Source of the DNA: Arthrobacter sp.
GTDB lineage: Bacteria > Actinomycetota > Actinomycetes > Actinomycetales > Micrococcaceae
Direction: 5' to 3'
Length of the DNA: 27,442 nucleotides
NCBI GenBank assembly: GCA_031178585.1
Contig: JAPSIT010000020.1
Span: 1 to 27,442 of the forward strand
How positions within the stretch are numbered: the first letter of the stretch is position 1; every line of letters begins with the position of its first letter. Of this stretch, positions 7,685 through 16,560 are shown piece after piece. The notes below the pieces were generated by a model, which was given only the letters and a program-made list of their open reading frames with translations, ran no database searches and was not told the origin of the DNA. A program made the translations under genes and the position numbers.

Positions 7685-9283
7685 CTAGCCGCGCTTGAGG
7701 AACAGGCTGACGTCGTTGTTGTTGATGAGGTCAGGGACGGTCCAGCCGTCCAGGTCGTATTCGGACATGCACAGGTCGGCGAAGCCCTTCATGGAGTCCG
7801 TGGTGCCCTGGGCTTGGGCGGCGAAGAGGATCTCGGCCTTGACGTTTTCGTGGTTGCCGGAGTAGTTGCGTTCGTAGAGTTCGTGACGGCCGCCGAACTC
7901 GGTGCCGATCGAGTCCCACAGCAGCTTCATGAGCTTGACGCGGTCAACCGCTTCAACGCCGTCGGAGCCGCGGACGTACTTGTCTAAGTACGGCCGGATC
8001 TCCGGGGTTTTGAAGTCCAGTGCTGAGGAGTTCAGGTAGATCAGGCCCGAGGCGACGTCCTGTTCGATGATTTCCTTGATGCGCGGGTAGCCGATGGCCA
8101 TGAACATTCGGTACGCCAGGCCGTAGTCCAGCTTGGGCAGCACGGTGCCGTTGGGTCCCTCGTCCGGGTTGAGGGTCATGCCGTCGATCAGCGCGCGGAA
8201 CATGTTGCGCCAGCCCAGGACCTCACCGACTCGGGTCTGGACGCCGCGGAAGTCCTGGGTGCCGGCGACTTCGAGGGCTTTCAGCAGCAGTCCGGCAATG
8301 AAGTCCAGCTTGGTGGCCAAACGGATAACGCCTTGGAAGGTGAAGCGGTTGATGAAGCCGGTTTGCGGGAAGAAGTTGTTGATCTTCTCCACGTCGCCGT
8401 AGGCGAACACGTTTTCCCAGGGGATGAGGACTTTGTCGAAGACGAAGACGGAGTCGTTCTCGTCCATGCGGCTTGAGAGCGGGTAGTCAAACGGAGTGCC
8501 CATGACAGCTGCCTGGTGGCTGTAGGAGGCGCGGCTGATCAGCTTCACGCCGGGGGCGTCCATCGGCACGGTGCAGATCAGTGCGAATTCCTTGCGCTTG
8601 ATCGGCAGACCGTAGTGGGCGATGAAGTTGTAGTTGGTGATCGCCGAGCCGGTGGCCACGACCTTGGCTCCGGAGACGATGAGTCCGGAATCTGTTTCCT
8701 TTTCCACCTTCATGAAGACATCTCCTACCTGGTCCGGTGGCAGGTGACGGTCCACCGGCGGGTTAATGATCGCGTGGTTCCAGTAGAGAACCTTCTCCTG
8801 TGACTCCTTGTACCAGCGCTTCGCGTTGTCCTGGAACGGCTCGTAGAAGTCCGGCATACCGCCCAACGTGCCCAGGAACGCGGCCTTGTAGTCCGGAGAG
8901 CGGCCCAGCCACCCGTAGCTCATCCGGGCCCACGTCTCAATCGCGACGCGGTCTTTTTTGAGGTCCTCCACGCTGTGCGGGGCGCGGAAGAACGACATGG
9001 TCTTGCCTCCGGAGCCGGTATCGGTGGGGACCATCAGCTTGTCCTGCAGTTCGGGCTTGTGCATGGCATCGTAGAGCCGGGCGGCCATCCGGATGGAGTT
9101 CCGGAACGCCGGGTGGGTGGTGACATCCTTGACCCGCTCGCCGTAGATCCACACTTCGCGGTCGTCTTTGAGCGAGTTGATGTACTCGTCCCCCGTCATC
9201 GGCATCTTCGGGTTGGCGGGAGTGGTCCGTTCGCCCATCGTGGGAGCGGTGGTGGGTGCTGTGTCGTCCAGGATCTCGGTCAT
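7685..9283 (-). CDS. FADH2-dependent phenol monooxygenase, oxygenase component (HpaB family, set A)
   Basis: The 532-aa protein belongs to the 4-hydroxyphenylacetate 3-monooxygenase (HpaB/TcpA/NpdA2/CphC) family of two-component flavin monooxygenases. These take reduced flavin from a separate reductase and hydroxylate phenols, in relatives with release of chloride or nitrite. Family blocks include [36 protein letters not shown] sequence at the N-terminus, [45 protein letters not shown] (mid-protein, here read in pieces) and [15 protein letters not shown] near the end. The reductase gene is directly upstream and the dioxygenase before that, so the product is probably hydroxyquinol. Start ATG has AAAGGA upstream. 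It differs from the set B copy at only 17 positions after the variable first 20 or so residues. The actual substrate (chlorophenol, nitrophenol, resorcinol or hydroquinone) cannot be decided from sequence. Confidence 0.92.
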   Translation of the reverse strand: MTEILDDTAPTTAPTMGERTTPANPKMPMTGDEYINSLKDDREVWIYGERVKDVTTHPAFRNSIRMAARLYDAMHKPELQDKLMVPTDTGSGGKTMSFFRAPHSVEDLKKDRVAIETWARMSYGWLGRSPDYKAAFLGTLGGMPDFYEPFQDNAKRWYKESQEKVLYWNHAIINPPVDRHLPPDQVGDVFMKVEKETDSGLIVSGAKVVATGSAITNYNFIAHYGLPIKRKEFALICTVPMDAPGVKLISRASYSHQAAVMGTPFDYPLSSRMDENDSVFVFDKVLIPWENVFAYGDVEKINNFFPQTGFINRFTFQGVIRLATKLDFIAGLLLKALEVAGTQDFRGVQTRVGEVLGWRNMFRALIDGMTLNPDEGPNGTVLPKLDYGLAYRMFMAIGYPRIKEIIEQDVASGLIYLNSSALDFKTPEIRPYLDKYVRGSDGVEAVDRVKLMKLLWDSIGTEFGGRHELYERNYSGNHENVKAEILFAAQAQGTTDSMKGFADLCMSEYDLDGWTVPDLINNNDVSLFLKRG

Positions 9284-9313
9284 GATGATTCCTTTCGGTA
9301 AGAATTGCGGGGG

Positions 9314-9892
9314 TTAGATGCTGCTAAAGGCTTTGAAGGAATCCGCTCCGGAGAACCATCCGGATTCTAGTGAGTCACCGCTGTGGTGCCAGTGGCTAGA
9401 ACCCGTCAGGGGCCCGATTTCGCGGAACTTTCCGCCAAAGAACAGCAGCGGTTCGCGGTCTGTCACCTCGAGTTTTTGGACTTCGCCGATGACGATGATG
9501 TGGTCGCCGCCGTCGTAGATCGCCCAGGGCGTGCATTCCAACGTTGCCTTGTTCTCCAACAGGACCGGAACGTTTCCGTCCAGCGTCCAGGCAGGCTCAT
9601 AGGGCAACGGTTTGCCGGCGAAGTGCCAGGCAACGTCCAACTGGTCGTGGGACAGGATGTTGATGGCGAAGGGAGCCCCATCAAGATACTGCGCAGCCCG
9701 CGAGGTGCGGGTGAGCGTCACCTGCGCCAGCGGAGGGTCCAATGACACCGCGGTAAAGGCGTTGACCGTGGCACCGTGCGGGACGCCGTCGTCGGACCGG
9801 CAGGTCACTACGGTGACGCCGGTGGCGAACTGGCCGAAGGCGTTCCGCAACTGGCGCGGGTCGACGGGGGCGGCGGCTGCTTCCTGAGTCAT
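9314..9892 (-). CDS. Flavin reductase component (HpaC-like, set A)
   Basis: The 192-aa protein has the FMN-binding split-barrel fold of the flavin reductase family: [11 protein letters not shown] near 22-32, [16 protein letters not shown] near 40-55 and GGDHIIVIGEV near 127-137. It supplies FADH2/FMNH2 to the adjacent oxygenase using NAD(P)H. It starts 5 bases after the dioxygenase stop, with its GAGGAG ribosome site inside the end of the dioxygenase gene, and ends 30 bases before the oxygenase start, so the three are one operon. Set B has a paralogue of identical length with roughly three quarters identical residues. Confidence 0.92.
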   Translation of the reverse strand: MTQEAAAAPVDPRQLRNAFGQFATGVTVVTCRSDDGVPHGATVNAFTAVSLDPPLAQVTLTRTSRAAQYLDGAPFAINILSHDQLDVAWHFAGKPLPYEPAWTLDGNVPVLLENKATLECTPWAIYDGGDHIIVIGEVQKLEVTDREPLLFFGGKFREIGPLTGSSHWHHSGDSLESGWFSGADSFKAFSSI

Positions 9893-9897
9893 TTTTC

Positions 9898-10746
9898 TTA
9901 CTCCTCTGGGTCCAGGATGAAGTTGTAGGTGACTTCGCTCCCGGCGCCATCGGCGCGGTTGGCCGGGGCAAGCACCAGTTCGGGTTTCACGGCCGAAGCG
10001 ATATCGTCCGCCACGTGTTCATCGCCTTCGAAGTACAGCTGGGTGGTGATGAGCTGATGACCCGGAGCCGACACTTTGAGGTGCAGGTGCGCCGGGCGCC
10101 ACGCGTGCCAGCCGGCCGCGGCGATGAGCTGTCCACAAGCACCGTCCGTGGGGATCTGGTACGGCGCGGGCTGCATGGTGTTGATCTGGAAGTTGCCCTC
10201 CTGGTCCGCCACCATCGTGCCGCGGAGGTTCCATTCGGGCAGGCCCGGGGCGAACTGCGAATAGAAGCCGAGATCGTCGGCGTGCCAGATTTCGATCGTG
10301 GCACCCGGCAGGGCCTGGCCTGCGACGTTGGTGACCTGCCCCTGGAACAGCAAAGGAGTGCCGGGTTCGTTATCGCGCATCGGCAGGGTGGCCGGAGAGT
10401 GCTGCTGGGGTGAATCCGGCAGGTAGTAGGGTCCCTCGATGGTGCCCTTGGATCCCTGCCTGCTGGCGTTGGCTACTTCCTCGACGGAGTGCTCAATCCA
10501 GACGTCGAGGAACAGGGGCCATTCGCCGTCTTCGCCGACCTTAATGAGCCAGGCCTTCAGGGCGTTGTACTCGTCGTAGCTGACCTCTTCATCCAGCACG
10601 GTGGCGTTGATGGCTTTGATAACGCGGCCGGCAAGCCTGCTGACGCGCTCCTGGCTGGTGGCGGCGGAAAAATGCTTGTTCTCCCGGAACCTGGCGGTGG
10701 CGCCTGCACCTGAAGCGGCGGCGGTTCCCTGGGTTTCTACTGTCAT
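9898..10746 (-). CDS. Hydroxyquinol 1,2-dioxygenase (set A)
   Basis: This 282-aa intradiol ring-cleavage dioxygenase has an N-terminal helical dimerisation domain (about 20-110) and a catalytic beta-sandwich. The four Fe(III) ligands are visible by homology: Tyr162 (GFYSQF), Tyr196 (APYQIP), His220 and His222 (RPAHLHLKV). It converts benzene-1,2,4-triol to maleylacetate in the cytoplasm. Linkage to maleylacetate reductase and a two-component monooxygenase supports hydroxyquinol rather than catechol as substrate. It is first in the set A operon, with an AAAGGAG site and a leader whose last 24 bases match the set B copy. By hand count it differs from the set B enzyme at 46 of 282 residues (about 84% identical). 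Confidence 0.93.
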   Translation of the reverse strand: MTVETQGTAAASGAGATARFRENKHFSAATSQERVSRLAGRVIKAINATVLDEEVSYDEYNALKAWLIKVGEDGEWPLFLDVWIEHSVEEVANASRQGSKGTIEGPYYLPDSPQQHSPATLPMRDNEPGTPLLFQGQVTNVAGQALPGATIEIWHADDLGFYSQFAPGLPEWNLRGTMVADQEGNFQINTMQPAPYQIPTDGACGQLIAAAGWHAWRPAHLHLKVSAPGHQLITTQLYFEGDEHVADDIASAVKPELVLAPANRADGAGSEVTYNFILDPEE

Positions 10747-10765
10747 GATGACTCCTTTGTCGATG
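10742..10765 (-). repeat. 24-base leader segment shared with the 87-bp repeat
   Basis: Read on the minus strand, the 24 bases up to ATGAC (starting CATCGACAAAGGAG) are identical to the ends of the 87-bp repeat copies. They contain the ribosome site and start of dioxygenase A. Upstream of this the leaders differ. This conservation in an otherwise diverged leader suggests that the translation-start context is under selection. Confidence 0.85.
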
Positions 10766-10852
10766 CATCCTGTGTGCGTGCGCGGACTTCGTATTTCCTC
10801 AGCCTTACTTTGTGCCCCGCACCACTTGGGTAGTGGCTAATCGTGAAGCTCG

Positions 10853-10878
10853 AATTGAGTGAGGATAAATACCCATTT
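10853..10878 (-). promoter_or_regulatory. Shared regulatory element, site 1 (before dioxygenase A)
   Basis: On the minus strand AAATGGGTATTT (10878-10867) is followed after 7 bases by CTCAATT (10859-10853). The element is matched at 16561-16586 with the same spacing and more loosely at 14097-14120. The inner 12 bases are palindromic (AAAT/ATTT ends). It ends about 106 bases before the start of dioxygenase A, an activator-like position. The LysR- or AraC-type regulator encoded in between is the likely binder. Confidence 0.75.
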
Positions 10879-10945
10879 CAAAGTTGCTAATTGGCCTTGC
10901 GTTTTAATGAAGACCTGGTGCACCCCGGCCGCTGAGACTGTCGTG

Positions 10946-12808
10946 TCAGCGACCAAGACGGGCGGGTGAGAGAACGGCTTCGGCTTCCTCTGCGAAGTGG
11001 CCAGAATCGTTCTTATCAATGCTTAGGATTTCGGCGAGCACAGCGGAGAGCGCCGCTTCCGGATCCTGAACCATGGCGTGGGCGCGCCATCCGATGTGCT
11101 TGTCCGGGCGGACCAGGATGACGCCGTCCTCCTCGATTTCGCGCTGGCGGAGCCAATCTCCGTAGAGGTCCTGGACCTCCCGGCCTTCACCGATCACCAC
11201 GGCCTTGAGCTCGACGCCCAAGCGATCGGCAACTCTGACCGCGGCGTCTGCCCAGGCTTCACCGGTGATCCCGGTGAAAATGGTGAAACCGGTGCCCTTG
11301 GCGATGTCGTGTGTCGAGTACTTGGACTTTGCGTTTCCGAGCCAGGCGTGCGGCAGGCGGAGGCCCGGGAAAGTGGACTTCTGGTGGTGCAGCAGTTCGT
11401 CTTCGGTAGGGGCAGGCCGCTGACCGCCGTCAGTCACGATAGCCGTTGACTCGTAGAACTGACCGATTTCGGTGCCTTGTGCGTTGAACTCGTAGTCCTT
11501 CGCGTCGAGAGCTGCACGGAGCGCCGTGCGGCGTGCGGCGCCCTCAGGCGACTTTTCCTTGCGCAACTGGAGCTTTTCGGTGAACTCCTCATTGGTGGTA
11601 GCGTTCGTGACCCCCAGGGCGTCAAAGATCGGCTTGTAGTCGCGGCTGGACTGATTGGCCCGGTTCACAATTTGCTTAGCCACGGGGGCGCGTTCCGTGG
11701 AGTAGGTTTCCAGCAGCTCGGGACCGGCTTGTCCCTTGATCACTACGGCTAGCTTCCAGGCCAGGTTGTAGGCATCCTGAATGGAAGTATTGGAGCCGAG
11801 TCCGTGGCTTGGCGGGTGCTTGTGGATGGCGTCTCCGGCGCAGAAAACGCGGCCCTTCTGCAGGTGCGTGGCCCACTGTTCGTTGTTGCCCCACAACGAG
11901 TAGCCCAAGATCGTGACGTCAAGGTCTGCGATGCCAACCAAATTCCGGATGATCCGTATTGCTTCGTCCTTATCCAGAACCGGCGGTTCGCCATTGATGT
12001 CGAAGCCCCAGCAGATCAGCCACTCGTCCCAAGGGCGGACCATGCGGATCAGGCCGGCACCGAGGCCGCCGACATTTGAGCCCGGGTTGAACACCCAGTA
12101 CAGGACGGACGGGCGGTGCTTAACGAGGTGGGTCAGGTCCGCTTTGAAAGTGATATTCATGGAGCCGCCGATGTCCATCAACCCTTCCATGGGGAGCTCG
12201 ATGTCGGCAGCGACCTTGGAACGCGCACCATCGGCGCCAATGAGGTACTTGGCTCGGATGGTGTATTCGTGTCCACTGAGACGGTTCAGCACCTGGACGC
12301 TGACTCCGTCTGCGTCCTGCGTGTGGGACAGGTACTCAGTGGAAAACTGAACCTGCGTGCCGCGCATGGCCGCGTTCTTGACCATAATCGGTTCAAGAAG
12401 TGTCTGTGGAATGTCGCACGGCATAGCGGGCGACGCAAGTTCATAGTCGGCCCGCCGATCCGGCCGCGTTCCCCAGGTGGGGCGGCGGCCGATCTCTTCC
12501 CCAGCGAGGCTTTCACAGTAAACCGTGTCACCCATAAGCTCATGCGGAGTGGCCTCGGCCAGGACCTGGTCCTCGATGCCGGCATCGCGGAGCACTTCCA
12601 TGGTGCGCTGGTTAGTGATGTGGGCGCGAGGCGTGTTCGCCGTCCAACGGTATTTGGTGATCATGATGTTGGAGATGCCCTGATTGGAGAGGAAAAGGGA
12701 TGCGGAGCTGCCGGCAGGGCCAGAGCCCACGATCAGCACGTCGGTAGTGACGATGCCGGTACCGTCCGGGCGGGCAGTGGCGGCAATTCCGTCATTGAAA
12801 ATTGGCAT
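10946..12808 (-). CDS. FAD-dependent aromatic hydroxylase (phenol 2-monooxygenase / TfdB-like)
   Basis: The 620-aa single-component flavoprotein hydroxylase (FAD_binding_3 family) has the FAD fold LIVGSGPAGSSAS (about 25-37), the DG motif IGADGARSK (about 190-198), the GD motif CAGDAIHKHPPSHGLGSN (about 325-342) and a C-terminal thioredoxin-like domain typical of phenol hydroxylases. It adds a hydroxyl ortho to a phenolic OH with NAD(P)H and O2; likely substrates are phenol, chlorophenol, resorcinol or hydroquinone. In this setting it could make hydroxyquinol from a dihydroxybenzene, or a catechol. GGAGG five bases before ATG supports the start. It is upstream of, and co-oriented with, set A, but separated by a 200-base gap holding the shared element, so it has its own promoter. 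Set B has no counterpart. Confidence 0.88.
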   Translation of the reverse strand: MPIFNDGIAATARPDGTGIVTTDVLIVGSGPAGSSASLFLSNQGISNIMITKYRWTANTPRAHITNQRTMEVLRDAGIEDQVLAEATPHELMGDTVYCESLAGEEIGRRPTWGTRPDRRADYELASPAMPCDIPQTLLEPIMVKNAAMRGTQVQFSTEYLSHTQDADGVSVQVLNRLSGHEYTIRAKYLIGADGARSKVAADIELPMEGLMDIGGSMNITFKADLTHLVKHRPSVLYWVFNPGSNVGGLGAGLIRMVRPWDEWLICWGFDINGEPPVLDKDEAIRIIRNLVGIADLDVTILGYSLWGNNEQWATHLQKGRVFCAGDAIHKHPPSHGLGSNTSIQDAYNLAWKLAVVIKGQAGPELLETYSTERAPVAKQIVNRANQSSRDYKPIFDALGVTNATTNEEFTEKLQLRKEKSPEGAARRTALRAALDAKDYEFNAQGTEIGQFYESTAIVTDGGQRPAPTEDELLHHQKSTFPGLRLPHAWLGNAKSKYSTHDIAKGTGFTIFTGITGEAWADAAVRVADRLGVELKAVVIGEGREVQDLYGDWLRQREIEEDGVILVRPDKHIGWRAHAMVQDPEAALSAVLAEILSIDKNDSGHFAEEAEAVLSPARLGR

Positions 12809-12912
12809 GACAACCTCCGTTGGTTGTTGCTGGACTAGGTCGCTTGGCGCTGAAGCTCCGCGGTTGTGGCGCGGACCGAATGGCGCCTTCCCAAGAAGTG
12901 TCCCAGATCACC

Positions 12913-12933
12913 ATGGCAGGTGGTGCCTGTCAT
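12913..12933. promoter_or_regulatory. Dyad upstream of the FAD hydroxylase gene
   Basis: ATGGCAGG, 5 bases, CCTGTCAT form an inverted repeat with one mismatch, about 105 bases upstream of the hydroxylase start and 68 bases beyond the end of the AraC-type gene. It is a reasonable operator candidate. It is unrelated to the AAATrrGTATTT element, which suggests separate control. Confidence 0.35.
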
Positions 12934-13000
12934 AGCCGACGCGTCCGGTAAGTGCTAAAAAGCGTCGGAGCTGTGCGAAAACGAATCCGTCTGCTGCCTA

Positions 13001-13978
13001 CTAATCGAGCTGGATGCCAGCCCTGGTTGCCTTGCGGATCTGGAGCGGCGTGGTGTGGAACCGTTCCTTGAAGGTCCGGGCGAAATAGTTCTGCGAGGAG
13101 AAACCGACCACCGCGGCAATCTCTCCGATGGTCATTCCGGCCGCGGCGGGTGAGGCGAGGAGTTCACGGCCTCGGTCCAGTCGCAGCCCGAGCACGTAGC
13201 GACCTGGCGTCAGGCCGGCGTCGGCGAATGCGCGTCCCAACTGCCGCTCGCTGATGCCGACGGCCGCAGCCACCTCCGCCGTCCCGAGTCCCGGATCGCC
13301 AAAGGACCGTTCAATGTAACCTTTGGCAGCTGCCAAATAACCGGTTCCGCTGCCGGCCTTGCCCCCCGAAGCGATAAGGCGGAACAGTTCCAGGACGGCT
13401 TTCTCGGTGTCGTCCGCCGGCGGCTCGGACACCAGCGCCGAGCCGATCATCCGGGCGAGTTCTTGCGCCTGAGTCCCGGCGCCGGGGCCGAAATCGAAGC
13501 GTACCGGCTGGTTCAGCGATGTGCCGCCGGAAAACTCCCGGAAGAGTGGCCGGGGAATCGTGAGGACCAGTTCCTGAAGCCCCGCGGCGAAGCCGCGCAT
13601 GAAGGGCAGGTCTGCGTCGTACATGATGGCCTGGCCTGGTTTCAGGGTCTCGTGGCCGCGGCGGTGATAGAAGAATGCATCGCCGGCGAGGGCAAAGAAG
13701 ACGGCTACCACGTCGGTGGGGTTCTGCCGGATGAACGATTCCGAGCGCTCGACGATCTGGGGCGTTCCCTGCACGCGGGCCAGGCGAAGGGAGGGGAACT
13801 GAAGGTTGAGTTCGGTAGCGTGCAGCGGGGACTCGTCGATGGTCCGGATGTCGAGCGAAATCAAGGCCTTGGCGTTATGGCTTTCCCAGTGCTGGATGCG
13901 GCTGAGCGGCGCGATGCCCTGAGTCGTGAACTGTAAGGCGCGGGGCGGCGCGTGCAGATCGTTCTGCTGGCTGGCCAT
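13001..13978 (-). CDS. AraC/XylS-family transcriptional regulator
   Basis: The 325-aa protein has an N-terminal AraC-binding-like cupin domain (about 30-190, including FALAGDAFFYHRRG and LKPGQAIMYDADLPF). Two C-terminal helix-turn-helix motifs span about 220-320: LGTAEVAAAVGISERQLGRAF and MTIGEIAAVVGFSSQNYFARTFKERF. Proteins of this type activate aromatic-degradation operons on binding an aromatic effector. It is divergent from the LysR gene and lies between sets A and B, so control of the hydroxyquinol genes or the FAD hydroxylase is likely. The start lacks a strong ribosome site (only GGGACC), so the exact N-terminus is uncertain. Confidence 0.88.
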   Translation of the reverse strand: MASQQNDLHAPPRALQFTTQGIAPLSRIQHWESHNAKALISLDIRTIDESPLHATELNLQFPSLRLARVQGTPQIVERSESFIRQNPTDVVAVFFALAGDAFFYHRRGHETLKPGQAIMYDADLPFMRGFAAGLQELVLTIPRPLFREFSGGTSLNQPVRFDFGPGAGTQAQELARMIGSALVSEPPADDTEKAVLELFRLIASGGKAGSGTGYLAAAKGYIERSFGDPGLGTAEVAAAVGISERQLGRAFADAGLTPGRYVLGLRLDRGRELLASPAAAGMTIGEIAAVVGFSSQNYFARTFKERFHTTPLQIRKATRAGIQLD

Positions 13979-14083
13979 GGTCCCGTCATTCTAGCGATAG
14001 GGCGCCCCTCAAACCAGCACACGGCGGGGGGTGGCTGTTCCATCCTTCCGTTCGAGAAGACCGGTGACTAGTATCCAAACGGT

Positions 14084-14120
14084 ATTAGTAAGCCGTAAAT
14101 GAGTATTTCTTATTACTAAT
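14084..14120. promoter_or_regulatory. Shared regulatory element, site 2, nested in a larger dyad (AraC-LysR intergenic)
   Basis: ATTAGTAA (14084-14091) and TTACTAAT (14113-14120) form a perfect inverted repeat. Almost concentric within it is AAATGAGTATTT (14097-14108), the inner part of the element found before both dioxygenase genes. CTAAT follows 7 bases later, where the other sites have CTCAATT. The site lies 65 bases before the LysR start and 106 before the AraC start, an autoregulatory position for a LysR-type protein. Confidence 0.75.
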
Positions 14121-14184
14121 CGCGGATCTTAGGCTAGATGCAGCACGAGTGTTTGTTTCGTGACCAACTGCTGAGAGGCTTCGA

Positions 14185-15099
14185 ATGGAGACGCGACAGC
14201 TCAGGTATTTCATTGCAGTGGCAGAGGAGCGTCATTTCGGCCGCGCGGCGGTAAGGCTTCATATGGCGCAGCCGCCCTTGTCTCAGCAGATCAGGCAGCT
14301 GGAGGATCAGCTGGGGACACCGCTTTTGGTGCGGACCACGCGGAAGGTGGAGCTCACGCCGGCGGGTCAGGTTCTGTTGGATCGGGGCCGTGTGTTGCTG
14401 GAGGAACTTGTGAAACTCGAATCCGATGTGCAGCAGGTGGGGGCGGGGGCCACAGGGGTGCTCAGGGTGGGTTTCACCGGCACCGCCACCTACCGCCTGA
14501 TGCCTATCATAGTGCAGTCTGCGCGGCGCAACCTTCCCGGGCTCCGCATCACGGTCCAGGGAGAGATGCTAACCCCTGAAATGGAGACGGCTTTGGAGGA
14601 GGGGCGGCTGGACGTCGCAGTCCTACGTCCGCCCATCCGTTCGGAAGCGGTGGCCCACAAGCTGCTCGAGCAGGACCGGCTAGTAGCTGCATTGCCCGCC
14701 GATTCCCCGCTGGCGGAGCAGGGCACACTCAAGATCGCAGATCTGGCGTCGCAAAGCTTCATTGGTTACCCCAGCCACTCAGTGGTCAGCGGCATCTTCC
14801 AGGACACCTGCCGGAAGGCTGGTTTCCAGCCGCGGCTGGTTCAGGAGGCCAAGGAAACCTCCACGCTGCTCTCCCTTGTCGCCGCAGGGATGGGGATCGC
14901 CCTGGTTCCCATGACGTCACGGATGTTCTCCTTCCAGGGCGTGGTCTTCCGGCCGCTGCATAATCCGCCGCCTGTGGACCTGGCTGTTGCGTGGAACCGC
15001 AACAACGAGACGCCGCTGATACAAAGCTTCCTGACCCTGTTCGATTCACTTCCGTCACAGCCCGCAGCTGCCGCAAAGGATTCTCCCCATGAAAATTGA
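14185..15099 (+). CDS. LysR-type transcriptional regulator (CatR/ClcR-like)
   Basis: The 304-aa protein has the LysR N-terminal winged helix-turn-helix (METRQLRYFIAVAEE, then RLHMAQPPLSQQIRQLEDQLGTPL, residues 1-60) and an effector-binding domain (about 90-300). The N-terminus is typical of the CatR/BenM group that senses muconates. GAGAGG six bases upstream supports the start. The gene overlaps the muconate cycloisomerase gene by 11 bases and is transcribed with it, unlike most LysR genes, which diverge from their targets. A dyad with the shared element lies just upstream, so autoregulation and control of both dioxygenase operons are likely. Confidence 0.9.
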   Translation: METRQLRYFIAVAEERHFGRAAVRLHMAQPPLSQQIRQLEDQLGTPLLVRTTRKVELTPAGQVLLDRGRVLLEELVKLESDVQQVGAGATGVLRVGFTGTATYRLMPIIVQSARRNLPGLRITVQGEMLTPEMETALEEGRLDVAVLRPPIRSEAVAHKLLEQDRLVAALPADSPLAEQGTLKIADLASQSFIGYPSHSVVSGIFQDTCRKAGFQPRLVQEAKETSTLLSLVAAGMGIALVPMTSRMFSFQGVVFRPLHNPPPVDLAVAWNRNNETPLIQSFLTLFDSLPSQPAAAAKDSPHEN

Positions 15100-16189
15100 A
15101 CGCATTGAGGCCATCCCTTACGCCATTCCCTACGCCCGGCCGTTGAAGTTCGCTAGCGGCGAGGTGACGACCGCGGAACACGTGTTGATCCGGGTCCACA
15201 CGGATAACGGCATTTACGGCGTGGCGGACACTCCGCCGCGGCCCTACACGTATGGCGAAACGCAGGACTCCATCGTCTCGGTGGTCACCAAGGTCTTTGC
15301 CCCGCAACTGATCGGTCTGGACCCCCTGGACAGATCTAAGGTCCAACAGATACTCCGCCGCACAGTCCATAATCCCACCGCCAAGGGTGCCTTGGACATC
15401 GCCCTCTGGGACATCATCGGCATCTCCCTCGGCACCCCTGTTCATAAGCTGCTGGGCGGCTTCACCGACAGCATGCGCGTCTCTCACATGCTTGGTTTCA
15501 AACCCGCCGAAGATCTGCTCGAGGAGGCGCTGCGCTTCCGGGAGACGTACGGAATCAACACTTTCAAGCTAAAAACCGGCCGCCGGCCGCTCTCCCTGGA
15601 CGTCGAGGCATGCCAGGTGCTGCGCGATGGCCTCGGTGCGGACACCGAGATTTATCTGGACGCCAACCGCGGCTGGACCGCCAACGAGGCAATGGAAGTG
15701 CTCCGCCGCACCGAAGGGCTGGGCCTGTCCATGCTGGAAGAGCCGTGCGATGCGGGCGAGGTCATGGGCCGGCGCCGGCTCGTACAACACTCCAGCATCC
15801 CGGTTGTGGGTGATGAAAGCGTCGCCACGCCCGGTGACGTGTCCCGGGAACTGCTCTCCGGTGGCAGCACCGCCATCTGCATCAAAACCGCGAGGAGCGG
15901 CTTCACCGAAGCACAGCAGATACTGGGGCTGTGCGAGGGCCTGGGCGTGGACGTCACGATGGGAAACCAGATCGACACCCAGGTCGGCAGCCTGGCCACG
16001 GTGACGCTCGGCGCAGCCTTCGAGACCAGCTCCAGGCGTGCGGGGGAACTCTCCAATTTCCTGGACATGACGGATGACCTCCTCGCCGAGCCGCTGGAGA
16101 TCAGCAACGGCGCCATCCGCGTTCGTGAGGTGCCTGGCGTCGGCGCGCTGATTGATGCAGACAAACTGAAAAAGTACCGGCAGGACTGA
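15089..16189 (+). CDS. Muconate cycloisomerase (enolase superfamily)
   Basis: The 366-aa protein has the features of the muconate/chloromuconate lactonising group: KLK at 160-162 (catalytic lysines 160 and 162), metal ligands Asp191 (LDANRGW), Glu217 (LEEP) and Asp242 (GDES), and Lys266 (IKTARSG). It cyclises cis,cis-muconate (or chloromuconate) to muconolactone in the catechol ortho-cleavage route. The reaction belongs to catechol, not hydroxyquinol, breakdown, and no clear catechol 1,2-dioxygenase is in the window. Start ATG 15089 lies within the end of the LysR gene. A muconolactone isomerase pseudogene follows after 44 bases. All catalytic residues are present, so it is probably active. 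Confidence 0.9.
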   Translation: MKIERIEAIPYAIPYARPLKFASGEVTTAEHVLIRVHTDNGIYGVADTPPRPYTYGETQDSIVSVVTKVFAPQLIGLDPLDRSKVQQILRRTVHNPTAKGALDIALWDIIGISLGTPVHKLLGGFTDSMRVSHMLGFKPAEDLLEEALRFRETYGINTFKLKTGRRPLSLDVEACQVLRDGLGADTEIYLDANRGWTANEAMEVLRRTEGLGLSMLEEPCDAGEVMGRRRLVQHSSIPVVGDESVATPGDVSRELLSGGSTAICIKTARSGFTEAQQILGLCEGLGVDVTMGNQIDTQVGSLATVTLGAAFETSSRRAGELSNFLDMTDDLLAEPLEISNGAIRVREVPGVGALIDADKLKKYRQD

Positions 16190-16233
16190 CCGGAGCTCCT
16201 CCGCTCTCCTGCCCTGACACCTTGGAGACACTG

Positions 16234-16531
16234 ATGCTGTACCTGGTTCGAATGGACGTCAACATCCCGCTGGACATCCCGGGAGAGATCGGAATCCATC
16301 AAAGCGCAGGAAAAGGAATACTCCCAACAGCTACAGCGTGACGGCCGCTGGGTCCACCTCTGGCGGATCGTCGGGGAATGCTCCAACTACTCCGTCTTTG
16401 ACGTTGCCGACAACGACGAACTGCATACCCTGCTCTCCGGACTGCCCCTCTTTCCGTACATGGACATCAAGGTAACGCCGCTCGCAAAGCACCCCTCCGC
16501 CGTCGCCTCACCAAAGCGCCCCGCCTCGTGA
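16234..16531 (+). pseudogene. Muconolactone delta-isomerase, frameshifted
   Basis: ATG 16234 with GGAG upstream opens MLYLVRMDVNIPLDIPGE, the conserved N-terminus of muconolactone isomerase. After about residue 19 that frame ends at a TGA near 16340. The other frame continues the family without loss (ESIKAQEKEYSQQLQRDG, WVHLWRIVGECSNYSVFDV, LPLFPYMDIKVTPLAKHP) to TGA 16531. The total of 298 bases (3n+1) fits a single extra base near 16283-16290. All other sequence is intact, so the damage is recent or a sequencing error. An active form would be about 98 aa and would convert muconolactone to 3-oxoadipate enol-lactone after the cycloisomerase encoded just upstream. Confidence 0.88.
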
Positions 16532-16560
16532 TTCATATGCAAAGGCTTTCAATGAGTCGG

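Noticed and set aside
9898..10746. Reading the intradiol dioxygenases as catechol 1,2-dioxygenases serving the muconate cycloisomerase
   Set aside because: Both copies are linked to maleylacetate reductase and a two-component phenol monooxygenase, the hydroxyquinol arrangement; the cycloisomerase is in a separate operon.
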